From positions 1 through 64,000 of the forward strand of contig JAKCDU010000011.1 in NCBI GenBank assembly GCA_021838445.1: a stretch of DNA of 64,000 bases, in the 5' to 3' direction. The notes under the pieces are model-generated. The model was not told the origin of the DNA and did not search any database. It was given only the letters and a program-made list of their open reading frames with translations. The stretch comes from Actinomycetes bacterium. GTDB taxonomy: Bacteria; Actinomycetota; Acidimicrobiia; Acidimicrobiales; Palsa-688. Made by a program: the position numbers and the translations under genes. Shown in pieces: positions 15,886 to 23,992 of this stretch (position 1 is its first letter; every line of letters starts with the position of its first letter).

Positions 15886-17875
15886 GGGTCCCGACGTCAG
15901 GGTTCTCCTCGATGAGATCTGCACGACCTACGGAACGGATCCCACCATCACCCGGGCCGAGACGTTCCGCACCGGTGGGGTCCTCGGCTTCTTCCAGCGC
16001 GAGCACTACCGGCTGGTGGTCGACGACCCCTACGACTACGACTACGGCTACGACGACGACCCAGCCGACGTGTACGTGCCGAGCGTCGACACCGAGGTGA
16101 GGGCGGCCCTGGAAGCCGGACCCGAACCCGAACCGCGCCCCAAGGGGGGCCGCCACTTCGCCGGCAAGGCGCCCCGGGAGGGGCGGAGCAGCCGGGTGCT
16201 GAAGAGCCCCCGCGGTGAGCGCATCCGGCCCAGCCGGGCCTCCAAGATCGGCGCCGAGCTGGCCGCCTACCTGGAGGCGACCGACTCGGAGCCCTTCTTC
16301 TCCTCCGAAGGCCACCCCGCCGGCGACTTCGCCGAGATGCTGTCAGCCGAGACCGGAGCCGGGGCTGCCCAAACCGGTCCGGAGCCGGTGGGCGTCGCCT
16401 TCGCCGCCGGCCCGGCGCCGGCCCCCCCGGGGCGTGCCAACGGGGACCGCGCCGGCACCGACCCGTTCGCAGAGCTCGCCGACTCGATGATCGACGTCAC
16501 CCAGGTGATGGCCGCGGTCCGACTGGTCGGTCCGGACAACGCGACGGTGGGAGCCGCCGTGGCCACCCATGGCGCCCGGGCGACGGGCGGAGCCAGCCAG
16601 CCCCGGCGGGCCCCGATGAAGGGCCGAGCCACCATGAAGGGCCTGGCCAGCATCACCGGTATGGGCCCCGACGCCATGCCGACCGGGGTCGCCGGCAGCC
16701 CCAGGATCAGGACCAGCAGCCGGAGCGGGGCGGCCACCGCGCCGGGGTCCGGATACCGGCCGCCGGTGGAGGAGATGGCCACCGCAGTCTCGGAGACCAT
16801 CGCCGAGACGGGGTCGGCCCCGGGCGCCCCGGCGGCGGGCGACCGCCCGTCGTTCGACTCGGTCCTACGCAAGGTGGCCCAGATGATCGACGAGCCCCAG
16901 GCTGGCGGCGCAGCCGACGCCGAGCTGCTCGGAGCCCAGCTGTTCGCTCCCGCCACCGGCAACCAGAGCCGTGGGACCGGCGACGAAATCGACGACGACA
17001 TCGACGGGGAGGCCGGGACCGGGGAGCTCTCCCACCTCGCCGCCGAGCGGATCTTCGCCGCCGCCTACGCCGGCGACGACGATGACGACGAGGCGGCCTG
17101 GGACGCTGCGGCCCTGCGCATGCGGTTGGTGCGCTGCGGGCTCGACGCGGTGGCCGTGGACATGGTCGAAGCGGCCGTCGCCGGCGGCCGGGCGATCGAG
17201 GCGGCCCTGCTCGACCTGTTCGCGGCTCAGCCCCGGGCGCCCCGCCCGCCGCGGCGGCCCGGCTCGCTGGTCGTGGTCATCGGACCGGCCGGTCGGGCCG
17301 CCGAGGAGGCCACCCGCATCGCCGCCGAGGTCGGCTCCGACCCGTCCCGCATCGCCGTGGCCACCACCGCGGAGGTTCCCACCAAGGTCCGTGACGACCT
17401 GCTCGTCCGCAACGCCGACGAGGCGGCCGAGATGGCCGGCGGTCACCGCCGGGGCCGCATCGGCGTCGTGGCCGTGGACAACGAGGCGGGCAGCCGCTCC
17501 ACCGCCTGGGCCCGGCACATCGTCGACGCCCTCCGGCCGACGCTGCTGCTCGCGGTGGTCGACGCCATGTACAAGACCGAGGACGTCGAGGAGTGGATCG
17601 AGGGTCTCGGCGGGGTCGACGGCATCATCGTCGACAACGTCGCCTACACCGCCTCGCCGGGACGGATCCTGGACCTGGAGCTGCCCATCAGCCGCATCGA
17701 CCACCAGCCGGCCACCCCGGTGCGCTGGGTGGCCACCATCCTCGACCGACTGGACATGGGAACGGCCACCAAGGACACGGCAGGACCGGGTGCGGCCCTC
17801 ACCGAGGAGCTCATGAACCTGGTCAGCTGCCCGCCCGCCATTGGCGGCGAGGCGGTGAGTGGGACGTGGCCGTAA
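15863..17875 (+). CDS. FlhF-like protein with degenerate SRP-type G domain
   Basis: This 670-residue protein begins with a segment typical of FlhF (IRTYGxDA-like DEICTTYGTDPTITRAETFRTGG followed by VLGFFQREHY, residues about 17-49). A long acidic/Pro/Gly-rich region (about 55-410) follows, then a helical N-domain-like part, then a Rossmann-type domain from about residue 467. Position after flhA is also typical of flhF. The GTPase motifs are lost: the P-loop reads GPAGRAAEEA instead of GxxGxGKT, DTAGR is replaced by VDNEAGSR, and TKxD by VDNVAYT. It is unlikely to bind GTP in the usual way and may act as a scaffold for flagellar placement. ATG 15863 overlaps the flhA end and follows GGGAGTGG. 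Confidence 0.72.
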   Translation: MSQQKQFEGPDVRVLLDEICTTYGTDPTITRAETFRTGGVLGFFQREHYRLVVDDPYDYDYGYDDDPADVYVPSVDTEVRAALEAGPEPEPRPKGGRHFAGKAPREGRSSRVLKSPRGERIRPSRASKIGAELAAYLEATDSEPFFSSEGHPAGDFAEMLSAETGAGAAQTGPEPVGVAFAAGPAPAPPGRANGDRAGTDPFAELADSMIDVTQVMAAVRLVGPDNATVGAAVATHGARATGGASQPRRAPMKGRATMKGLASITGMGPDAMPTGVAGSPRIRTSSRSGAATAPGSGYRPPVEEMATAVSETIAETGSAPGAPAAGDRPSFDSVLRKVAQMIDEPQAGGAADAELLGAQLFAPATGNQSRGTGDEIDDDIDGEAGTGELSHLAAERIFAAAYAGDDDDDEAAWDAAALRMRLVRCGLDAVAVDMVEAAVAGGRAIEAALLDLFAAQPRAPRPPRRPGSLVVVIGPAGRAAEEATRIAAEVGSDPSRIAVATTAEVPTKVRDDLLVRNADEAAEMAGGHRRGRIGVVAVDNEAGSRSTAWARHIVDALRPTLLLAVVDAMYKTEDVEEWIEGLGGVDGIIVDNVAYTASPGRILDLELPISRIDHQPATPVRWVATILDRLDMGTATKDTAGPGAALTEELMNLVSCPPAIGGEAVSGTWP

Positions 17876-18132
17876 GGCACCCCGAGTTCGTCCTCGCCGC
17901 CGCGGTGGCGGTATCGCTGCCGATGGCGCCGGGACTGCTCAACGGCCAGATCAGCGGGATGACCGCCATCGAGCGGTTCCTGATCGCCCTGATCGTGTGC
18001 TGGATCCTCGGTTCGATCCTGGGATGGGTGCTCACCACCTACGGCGAGCAGGCCCGCCGGGCCCAGGTGATCAGGATGATCGAGGAATCCCAGAGAATGG
18101 ATAATGACGTAAGGAACGAAAGCGACAGCTAG
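17866..18132 (+). CDS. Small membrane protein of the flagellar operon (unknown)
   Basis: This 88-residue protein starts at GTG 17866, overlapping the FlhF-like gene by 10 bp, with GGCGGTGAG as a possible ribosome binding site. It has one weak hydrophobic segment near residues 6-24 and a clear membrane helix (about 33-55, FLIALIVCWILGSILGWVL), then a charged tail (EQARRAQVIRMIEESQRM). I do not recognise the family. Coupling to the FlhF-like gene suggests a role in flagellar assembly or placement. The longer open frame upstream is a shadow of the FlhF-like gene. Confidence 0.65.
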   Translation: MAVRHPEFVLAAAVAVSLPMAPGLLNGQISGMTAIERFLIALIVCWILGSILGWVLTTYGEQARRAQVIRMIEESQRMDNDVRNESDS

Positions 18133-18156
18133 TCCCAAAAGCCTGTTACCTGCCTA

Positions 18157-18176
18157 GCGCGGCATTCGTGCCTCGC
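18157..18176. terminator. TTCG-loop hairpin
   Basis: GCGCGGCA (18157-18164), TTCG, TGCCTCGC (18169-18176): an 8-bp stem with one mismatch and a stable TTCG tetraloop, 25 bp after the small membrane gene and just before the flbD promoter. It may end the flhA transcript. No T-run follows. Confidence 0.35.
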
Positions 18177-18183
18177 GGTCATC

Positions 18184-18211
18184 TCAAGGGGTCTTGCGAC
18201 CGGGCCGACAC
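18184..18211 (+). promoter_or_regulatory. Sigma-28-like promoter upstream of flbD-motA-motB
   Basis: TCAAGGGG (18184-18191), 12 nt, GCCGACAC (18204-18211). It has the same TCAAG / GCCGA cores and spacing as the flhA element. The -10 is one base weaker (GCCGAC). The predicted leader to flbD is about 40 nt. Confidence 0.45.
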
Positions 18212-18258
18212 TCGGTCTGCGGCGTCGTGCCGCATCTGCTGGTCAGAGGAGTCCCCAG

Positions 18259-18561
18259 GTGATCGTCCTAACCCATTTCGGCAACGGCCATCGGATCGCG
18301 TTGAACGTCGACCTCATCGAGAAGGTCGAGGAGACGCCCGACACGGTCATAACGCTCGTCAACGGCACCCGTTACCTGGTGCAGGAGTCGCTGGACGACA
18401 TCATCGACAAGACGGTCTGCATGCGGGCCCGCATCCTGCACCTGTCGCAGACCATGCCCGAGCAGCCCGACGGCTACCGGCTCAGGTTGGTGCGCGGCCT
18501 CGAGGCCTCGGTGACCGAGAAGATCGACGGTCCCACCGGTGGGGAGGTCGACGAACGATGA
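18259..18561 (+). CDS. flbD: FlbD/SwrD-type flagellar protein
   Basis: This 100-residue protein has the FlbD (SwrD) signature: MIxLT..NG at the N-terminus, LNVDLIEKVEETPDTVITLVNG (split over about residues 14-35), then YLVQES. The family is usually encoded beside motAB and in Bacillus increases motor power. The C-terminal 40 residues extend beyond the usual domain of about 70 residues. GTG 18259 has GAGGAG 8-10 nt upstream. Its stop overlaps the motA start (ATGA). Confidence 0.88.
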   Translation: MIVLTHFGNGHRIALNVDLIEKVEETPDTVITLVNGTRYLVQESLDDIIDKTVCMRARILHLSQTMPEQPDGYRLRLVRGLEASVTEKIDGPTGGEVDER

Positions 18562-19340
18562 AACCGACCCCCCTCGACCGCCTCACCCCCATGGCCGTCG
18601 GCGGCGCGCTGGGCCTGGTCTTCCTCGCCATGATCCTCGACGGCTCCAGCCCGGCCGTGCTGTTCAAGCCGGCGCCGCTCATCCTGGTCTTCGGGGGCAC
18701 CGCCGCGGTGGGCGCGGCGGGCTTCATGAAGCGTGACCTCAAGGAGATCAAAGGGCTGCTCATGTCGGCCTTCGGGGTGCCCGACCCGCCGACCGCCGAC
18801 GACATCGACAGCGTCTTCGAGTTCGCCTCGATCGCCCGCAAGGACGGGCTTTTGGCCCTCGAGTCGGCCTCCAAGGACATCACCGACCCGTTCCTCAAGC
18901 AGTGTGTGCAGCTGACCGTGGACGGCACCGACCCCGAGGAGATGCAGGACATCCTCGAAGGCGAGATCGCCGCCGCCGAGGAGCTGAACAAGATGGGCGC
19001 CAAGTTCTTCCAGGACCTCGGCGGCTTCTCCCCCACCCTCGGCATCATCGGCACCGTGGTCGGCCTGATCCATGTGCTGGCCAACCTCAGCAACCCCGGC
19101 TCGCTCGGTGCGGCCATCGGCTCGGCGTTCACCGCCACCCTGTGGGGAGTGCTGGCCGCCAACGTGTTCTGGCTGCCCATCTCCAACAAACTCAAGCGGG
19201 CCGCGGCCATCGAGACCCAGCGCAAGCGGATGATCGTCGATGGCATGCTCGCCGTGCAGGCCGGCAGCAACCCCCGCATGATCCGGGCCCGCATGGAGGC
19301 CTACCTGCCTCCGTCGGCCAAGGAAAAGGAGGCGGCGTGA
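18558..19340 (+). CDS. motA: Flagellar motor stator protein MotA
   Basis: This 260-residue MotA/PomA family protein has four membrane segments: two near the N-terminus, a cytoplasmic loop (LKQCVQLTVDGTDPEEMQDI) with the charged rotor-contact region, and TM3/TM4 in GGFSPTLGIIGTVVGLIHVL and GSAFTATLWGVLAANVFWLP, with the conserved prolines. Together with MotB it forms the ion-driven stator. ATG 18558 overlaps flbD and its TGA overlaps the motB GTG. Confidence 0.96.
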   Translation: MKPTPLDRLTPMAVGGALGLVFLAMILDGSSPAVLFKPAPLILVFGGTAAVGAAGFMKRDLKEIKGLLMSAFGVPDPPTADDIDSVFEFASIARKDGLLALESASKDITDPFLKQCVQLTVDGTDPEEMQDILEGEIAAAEELNKMGAKFFQDLGGFSPTLGIIGTVVGLIHVLANLSNPGSLGAAIGSAFTATLWGVLAANVFWLPISNKLKRAAAIETQRKRMIVDGMLAVQAGSNPRMIRARMEAYLPPSAKEKEAA

Positions 19341-20155
19341 GCGGTGGCCGGCGGGGCCGGCGGGGACACCACGAGGAGGAGGTGGAGAACAGCGAGCGGT
19401 GGCTGCTCACCTACGCCGACATGATCACCCTGCTGCTGGCCCTGTTCATCGTGCTGTTCGCCATCTCCACCATCAACCAGAAGAAGTTCCTGGCCCTGGC
19501 CCTGGGCCTGAAGGAGAGCTTCGACCCCAAGCCGGGGGTGCTGCAGAGCGGCAACGGGCTGTTGAACAACGCCAGCTTGACCCAGACGGCCGGGAGCACT
19601 TTCAAGATCGCTGGTCTACCGGTGACCTCGACCACCACCGTCCCGGCCGGCACCAACCAGAACCCGTCGGGCAACGCCCAGACCAACGCCACCCTGCAGA
19701 AGCTGCAGGCCCAGATCCAGGCCCAGCTGGGCGCCGCCGGTCTCACCGGCAACGTCAGCCTCCAGCTGGAGACCCGCGGCCTGGTGGTTCAGATCCTGGC
19801 CGACAAGGTGTTCTTCGCCACCGGGTCGGCCGACCTGGGTCCCCAAGGTAACCGGGTGGTCGACGTCGTGGCATCGGTGCTCAAGTCCTACACCTTCAAT
19901 GTCGACGTGGAAGGGTACACGGACAACCAACCACTCGTCGGCGGGCCGTACGGCTCCAATGAGGAGCTGTCGGCCGTCCGGGCCGTAAACGTGGTCCTCC
20001 GCCTGGAGAACACCGACGGCATCAACCCGGCCCGCTTGTCGGCCACCGGTTACGGCTCCAGCCGCCCGATAGTCCCCAACAACTCGCCTCAGAACATGGC
20101 CGAGAACCGCCGTATCGACATCGTCATCCTCACCTCACAGAGCGCCCAACCATGA
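19337..20155 (+). CDS. motB: Flagellar motor stator protein MotB
   Basis: This 272-residue protein has a single N-terminal membrane helix (WLLTYADMITLLLALFIVLF) containing the ion-binding aspartate, then a linker, then an OmpA-like peptidoglycan-binding domain (VFFATGSADLGPQG, VEGYTDNQP, SATGYGSSRPI, NRRIDIVI). The helix resembles proton-type MotB more than sodium-type MotS. GTG 19337 overlaps the motA stop and follows AAGGAGG. Confidence 0.95.
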   Translation: MSGGRRGRRGHHEEEVENSERWLLTYADMITLLLALFIVLFAISTINQKKFLALALGLKESFDPKPGVLQSGNGLLNNASLTQTAGSTFKIAGLPVTSTTTVPAGTNQNPSGNAQTNATLQKLQAQIQAQLGAAGLTGNVSLQLETRGLVVQILADKVFFATGSADLGPQGNRVVDVVASVLKSYTFNVDVEGYTDNQPLVGGPYGSNEELSAVRAVNVVLRLENTDGINPARLSATGYGSSRPIVPNNSPQNMAENRRIDIVILTSQSAQP

Positions 20156-20628
20156 GCAACGTCACCGCCGAACAGATCGCCGCCGGGGCCGAGGCCCCCC
20201 CCAAGAAATCCAAGAAGAAGCTGTTCATCATCATCGGTGTCGTGGTGCTGCTCATCGGGGGCTACGAGGCCAAATCGATACTCCTGGCGCCCCACTACAA
20301 AGCTGGACAAAAGGTTCCTGACGGAAAGATTGTCCCTCTGGACCAGATCACCGTCAATACGACCGATAACCACTACGTGCAGCTCAACGTCTCCCTGCAG
20401 CTGACCGCGGTGGCCAACGCCAGCACCATATCCGCCGACCTGCCCCGCTTCGACGACGCCGCCATCTCGGTGATCGGTGCGGAGACGTCGACCCAGCTGC
20501 TGGCGCCTGGGGGCAAGGACGCGGCCAAGGCGGCCATGCTCGAGGACTTCCAGAAGATCGCCGGCACCGTCGACGGGGCGGCGCAGCAGATATCGGCGGT
20601 CTATTACACCAACATCATCATCCAATAG
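20152..20628 (+). CDS. fliL: Flagellar basal body-associated protein FliL
   Basis: This 158-residue protein has a short cytoplasmic N-terminus, a lysine-rich stop (KKSKKKLFIIIGVVVLL), one membrane helix (about residues 24-43), and a periplasm-facing FliL domain (ITVNTTDNHYVQLNVSLQL, then KDAAKAAMLEDFQKI). FliL surrounds and supports the stator. It overlaps motB by 4 bp, completing a flbD-motA-motB-fliL unit. Confidence 0.92.
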   Translation: MSNVTAEQIAAGAEAPPKKSKKKLFIIIGVVVLLIGGYEAKSILLAPHYKAGQKVPDGKIVPLDQITVNTTDNHYVQLNVSLQLTAVANASTISADLPRFDDAAISVIGAETSTQLLAPGGKDAAKAAMLEDFQKIAGTVDGAAQQISAVYYTNIIIQ

Positions 20629-20639
20629 GTGGCACACAC

Positions 20640-21152
20640 ATGACAGAGCCGGGCCCCAAGTCCGAACCCCCCGACTGTGAAGCCCTGCTGGCGTGTCTGG
20701 CTGAGGAGCAGGACGCCCTCGGGAGGCTGCTGTTCAAGCTGCGCGAACAGCACCTCATCCTGACCTCCGGCGAGCACCGGTGGCTGGAGCCGAGCACGAG
20801 CGAGGTGGAGTCGGCGGTCAGGCAGCTGACTGCTGTCGGACAGCGCCGGGAGGCCATCGCCGGGCGGGTCCACGCCGCCCACGGCCTGCCCGCCGGAACG
20901 ACCCTGGCCCGCCTGGCCGAGAGGGTCAGCGACGAGCTGCTCTGCCAGCAACTCCACCAGCGCCAGCGCTCCCTGCGCGACGTGCTCGACCAGGTCCGCC
21001 GCTCGTCGCGTCAGAACCGCCGGCTGCTGGCGACGGGTCTGGCCGCCACCAACGACGCACTGGCCGTGCTCGGAGCGGTACCGACCTACGACGCCGAAGG
21101 CCTCGCCACCCACTCGCTGCCGTCGACGCGTTCCTTCGACGCCCGGATATAG
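20640..21152 (+). CDS. flgN: FlgN-family export chaperone
   Basis: This 170-residue, almost entirely helical protein has heptad-like stretches (LLACLAEEQDALGRLLFKL; QQLHQRQRSLRDVLDQVRR) and sits directly before flgK and flgL. FlgN chaperones the hook-filament junction proteins FlgK and FlgL to the export gate. The assignment rests on length, helical pattern and position; sequence identity in this family is low. ATG 20640 is 11 bp after fliL. Confidence 0.8.
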   Translation: MTEPGPKSEPPDCEALLACLAEEQDALGRLLFKLREQHLILTSGEHRWLEPSTSEVESAVRQLTAVGQRREAIAGRVHAAHGLPAGTTLARLAERVSDELLCQQLHQRQRSLRDVLDQVRRSSRQNRRLLATGLAATNDALAVLGAVPTYDAEGLATHSLPSTRSFDARI

Positions 21153-21161
21153 GAGGCCACA

Positions 21162-22508
21162 TTGGGCAACCTCGGACTCTCCATCGCCGCCACAGGGGTA
21201 AACGCGTCGCAGACCGCGATGGACAACATCGCGGAGAACCTGGCCAACACCAACACCCCCGGATACGTCGACCAGACGGCCAACCTCACGGCCAGCGCCA
21301 TGGTCGGGCCCTACGCCGTGGGCGGGGGGGTGTCGGTCACCTCCATCACCCAGGCCAACGACGCAATACTGGCGACCAACTCCAACCAGACTCAGGGTTC
21401 CCTGTCGCAGTCCACGGCCCTCCAGCAGGTGCTGCAGCAGGCTCAGATGGCCTTCCAGAACCCCTCGTCGACGTCCGGCCTATCCAACGATCTCTCCAAC
21501 TTCTGGCAGTCGTGGGATCAGGTCACCGCCAACCCGAGCAGCAGCGCCGCCCGCCAGGGGGTCATCGACTCGTCCCAGACGGTCGTCTCGGACCTGCAGC
21601 AGGCCACCACCCAGCTGCAGAGCACCGCGGCGGGGGCCAGCGCCCAGCTGACCTCGACGGTCTCCCAGGTCAACGGTTACCTCGCGCAGATGGCCCAGCT
21701 CAACAGCCAGATCGTCCTGGCCAAGAGCAGCGGCGGCTCCATCAACTCCCTCATGGACCAACGCAACGCGGTGATGACCGACCTGGCGTCCTCGATCGGC
21801 GCCACCGGGGTCAGCCAGCCAGACGGTTCCCTCCTGGTGCAGGTCGGAGGGGTGACCCTGGTCCAGACCAACTGGTCGGACACCGTTGCCCTCAAGGCGA
21901 CCGGGGGCGTCACCCAGCTGGTGGCCCAGACCAGCAACGTCACCGTCAACCCCTCGTCGGGCACGGCCGCGGGCCTGATGGCCGCCGTCAACCAGTACCT
22001 GCCCGGATTCCAGACCCAGCTCGACGCGGTGGCCAACAACCTCGCCAGCACGGTGAACACCCAGCTGGCGGCCGGCTTCACCGCCACCGGGGCAGCCGGC
22101 CCGGCCCTGTTCACAGGAACCGGAGCAGGTGGCATCGCCGTCAACCCGGCCGTCGTGGCCGACCCCACCCTCATCGCTGCAGCGAGCACCTCGTCGCTGC
22201 CGGCGGCGACCAACGACGGGTCCAACGCCCAGGCCATCGCCAACCTGTACAACTCGCCGGGTGGCCCCGACGCCACCTACCGGACCCTGGTGCAGAACGT
22301 CGGGGACCAGGTCGCGGCGGTGAACGACTCGGTGTCGTCCAACACGTCCTTGGCCAACACCGCCAAGCAGAACCTGCAGGCCGCCGTCGGGGTCAACCAG
22401 AACAACGAACTGGTGAGCCTCATGAACTTCCAGCAGACCTACCAGGCCGCGGCCAAGGTGATCTCCACCGTGGACTCGGCGGTGCAGTCACTGCTCAACG
22501 CGGTCTGA
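21162..22508 (+). CDS. flgK: Flagellar hook-associated protein 1, FlgK
   Basis: This 448-residue protein has the rod/hook-type N-terminus (SIAATGVNASQTAMDNIAEN, then LANTNTPGYV) and the C-terminal helix of FlgK (NELVSLMNFQQTYQAAAKVI). It forms the first hook-filament junction ring. The start is TTG 21162, supported by AGGAGG 5 nt upstream. The length is at the short end for FlgK, so the outer domain is small. Confidence 0.95.
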   Translation: MGNLGLSIAATGVNASQTAMDNIAENLANTNTPGYVDQTANLTASAMVGPYAVGGGVSVTSITQANDAILATNSNQTQGSLSQSTALQQVLQQAQMAFQNPSSTSGLSNDLSNFWQSWDQVTANPSSSAARQGVIDSSQTVVSDLQQATTQLQSTAAGASAQLTSTVSQVNGYLAQMAQLNSQIVLAKSSGGSINSLMDQRNAVMTDLASSIGATGVSQPDGSLLVQVGGVTLVQTNWSDTVALKATGGVTQLVAQTSNVTVNPSSGTAAGLMAAVNQYLPGFQTQLDAVANNLASTVNTQLAAGFTATGAAGPALFTGTGAGGIAVNPAVVADPTLIAAASTSSLPAATNDGSNAQAIANLYNSPGGPDATYRTLVQNVGDQVAAVNDSVSSNTSLANTAKQNLQAAVGVNQNNELVSLMNFQQTYQAAAKVISTVDSAVQSLLNAV

Positions 22509-22541
22509 CGGGCACGGAGAAAGCGAGCGAACGGACATCCC

Positions 22542-23462
22542 ATGAGCAACCTCTCGGCCATCAACTACACGCCCACCATCATCGCCAACCAGTTGGTGAG
22601 CAACCTCAACACCGACCAGACCCAGCAGTCGCAGCTCGAGACGCAACTGTCGACGGGGACGCTCGTCAACAGCCCGTCGGACAATCCGGCCGCCGCGTCG
22701 TCGCTCATGTCACTCGATTCGACCCTGAGCCGGACCCAGCAGTACCTGACCAACGCCAACGACGGGGTGGGCTGGCTGTCGCTCGGCACCTCCACCCTCA
22801 ACTCGGTGATCACCACGCTGCAGCAGGCCCAGCAGTCGGTGCAGGCCCTGTCCGGGAACACCCTGACCGGGTCCCAGGCGGCCATCACCGGCACCGTCGC
22901 CCAGCTGCAGTCGAGCATGTCCGAGGTGCTCAACCTGGCCAACACGACCTACGGCAACCAGGCCATCTTCGCCGGCACCGGCAACGTCGCCCAGGCCTAC
23001 GACAGCTCGGGTAACTACATCGGCGGGGGCAGCGCCCCGACCCGGACGGTGGCCCCCGGCGTGACCCTCCCTGTCGCGGCGACCGGCCCGGCGGTGTTCG
23101 GCACCGGCACCAGCGGCCTGCTCGGGCCGACGGGGGTGCTGCAGACCCTCATAACCGACGTGCAGACCGGCACCCCGGCATCCCTGAAGAAGGCCTACAC
23201 CACCGATCTGAGCGCCCTTGGCTCGGCCATCACGACGGTGGAGGGCCAAGCCGCCGTCCTCGGTGCCAGCTATCAGCGGATGCAGGCCTTCGCCAACCAG
23301 GCGACCAGCGCCCAGACCGCCCTGCAGACCCAGATCTCCTCCATCGACAGCGTCAACGTGGCCCAGGCCACCACCCAGCTGGTCCAGGAGCAGAACACCT
23401 ATCAGACCGGCCTTTGGGCCACGGCCCAGATCGAGCAGCACTCGCTCGTGTCCTACCTGTGA
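22542..23462 (+). CDS. flgL: Flagellar hook-associated protein 3, FlgL
   Basis: This 306-residue flagellin-like junction protein has an N-terminal coiled region with STGTLVNSPSDNPAAASSLMSL and a C-terminal helix SVNVAQATTQLVQEQNTYQTGLWATAQ (split), ending in LVSYL. It forms the second junction ring between hook and filament. It sits 33 bp after flgK and 13 bp before fliW. Confidence 0.93.
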   Translation: MSNLSAINYTPTIIANQLVSNLNTDQTQQSQLETQLSTGTLVNSPSDNPAAASSLMSLDSTLSRTQQYLTNANDGVGWLSLGTSTLNSVITTLQQAQQSVQALSGNTLTGSQAAITGTVAQLQSSMSEVLNLANTTYGNQAIFAGTGNVAQAYDSSGNYIGGGSAPTRTVAPGVTLPVAATGPAVFGTGTSGLLGPTGVLQTLITDVQTGTPASLKKAYTTDLSALGSAITTVEGQAAVLGASYQRMQAFANQATSAQTALQTQISSIDSVNVAQATTQLVQEQNTYQTGLWATAQIEQHSLVSYL

Positions 23463-23475
23463 CAGGAATGCAGCT

Positions 23476-23943
23476 TTGACCATAACCTTCACCAATGGGA
23501 GCGAAACGGTGACCCCCGCCGGCGAGGTGCCGGGCGGGCTGACCGAAGGCGTCTCCGTGGACTTCCCGGCCGGCCTGCCCGGCTTCGCCGATGCCCACCA
23601 CTTCCTGCTCGAGGATCTCGGTGAGCAGCTGCGCCCCTTCCAGCGCCTCCGTCACACCGGGTCCCCCGAGATCGCCTTCACCGTAGTGCTGGCCGGCCTG
23701 CTCTACCCCGACTACAGCGTGGAGATCGACGAGGACCACCAGGTGACCCTCGGCATCACCGGGGCCGGCGAGGTGGCCACCTACGTGATGATCACCGTGC
23801 CCAGACCCCCCCAGCCTCCCACCGCCAACCTGCTCGGCCCGATCGTGGTCAACCGCCGCACGGGAGCCGCCGCCCAGGTGGTGCAGCACCGCTCCTCCTA
23901 CCGGGTGGCCGAGCCGCTGCCCACCGCCCGCCGCCCGGCCTGA
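23476..23943 (+). CDS. fliW: Flagellar assembly factor FliW
   Basis: This 155-residue protein has the FliW pattern VDFPAGLPGFADAHHFLL, then PFQRLRHTGSPEIAFTVV, then LYPDYSVEI. FliW binds flagellin and, when free, binds CsrA and relieves its repression of flagellin translation. I chose TTG 23476 because AGGA lies 7 nt upstream and the homology begins shortly after. The longer frame upstream overlaps flgL. The gene is last in the flagellar operon and convergent with csrA, as expected for this regulatory pair. Confidence 0.9.
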   Translation: MTITFTNGSETVTPAGEVPGGLTEGVSVDFPAGLPGFADAHHFLLEDLGEQLRPFQRLRHTGSPEIAFTVVLAGLLYPDYSVEIDEDHQVTLGITGAGEVATYVMITVPRPPQPPTANLLGPIVVNRRTGAAAQVVQHRSSYRVAEPLPTARRPA

Positions 23944-23950
23944 ACGCCGA

Positions 23951-23974
23951 CGAGCTCCGGCCCGCCGGGGCTCG
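23951..23974. terminator. Hairpin between convergent fliW and csrA
   Basis: CGAGCTCCGG (23951-23960), CCCG loop, CCGGGGCTCG (23965-23974): a 10-bp stem with one G-U type pair. It lies between the two stop codons and could terminate both transcripts. No T-run. Confidence 0.55.
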
Positions 23975-23992
23975 ATGGGTGGGGCCGGGGGG

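Noticed and set aside
14479-15924. 481-codon minus-strand frame opposite flhA
   Set aside because: Shadow frame without any domain; flhA accounts for the sequence.
20780-23014. 744-codon plus-strand frame overlapping flgN, flgK and flgL
   Set aside because: Arg/Gly/Pro-rich shadow frame; the three flagellar genes in the other frames have clear homology.
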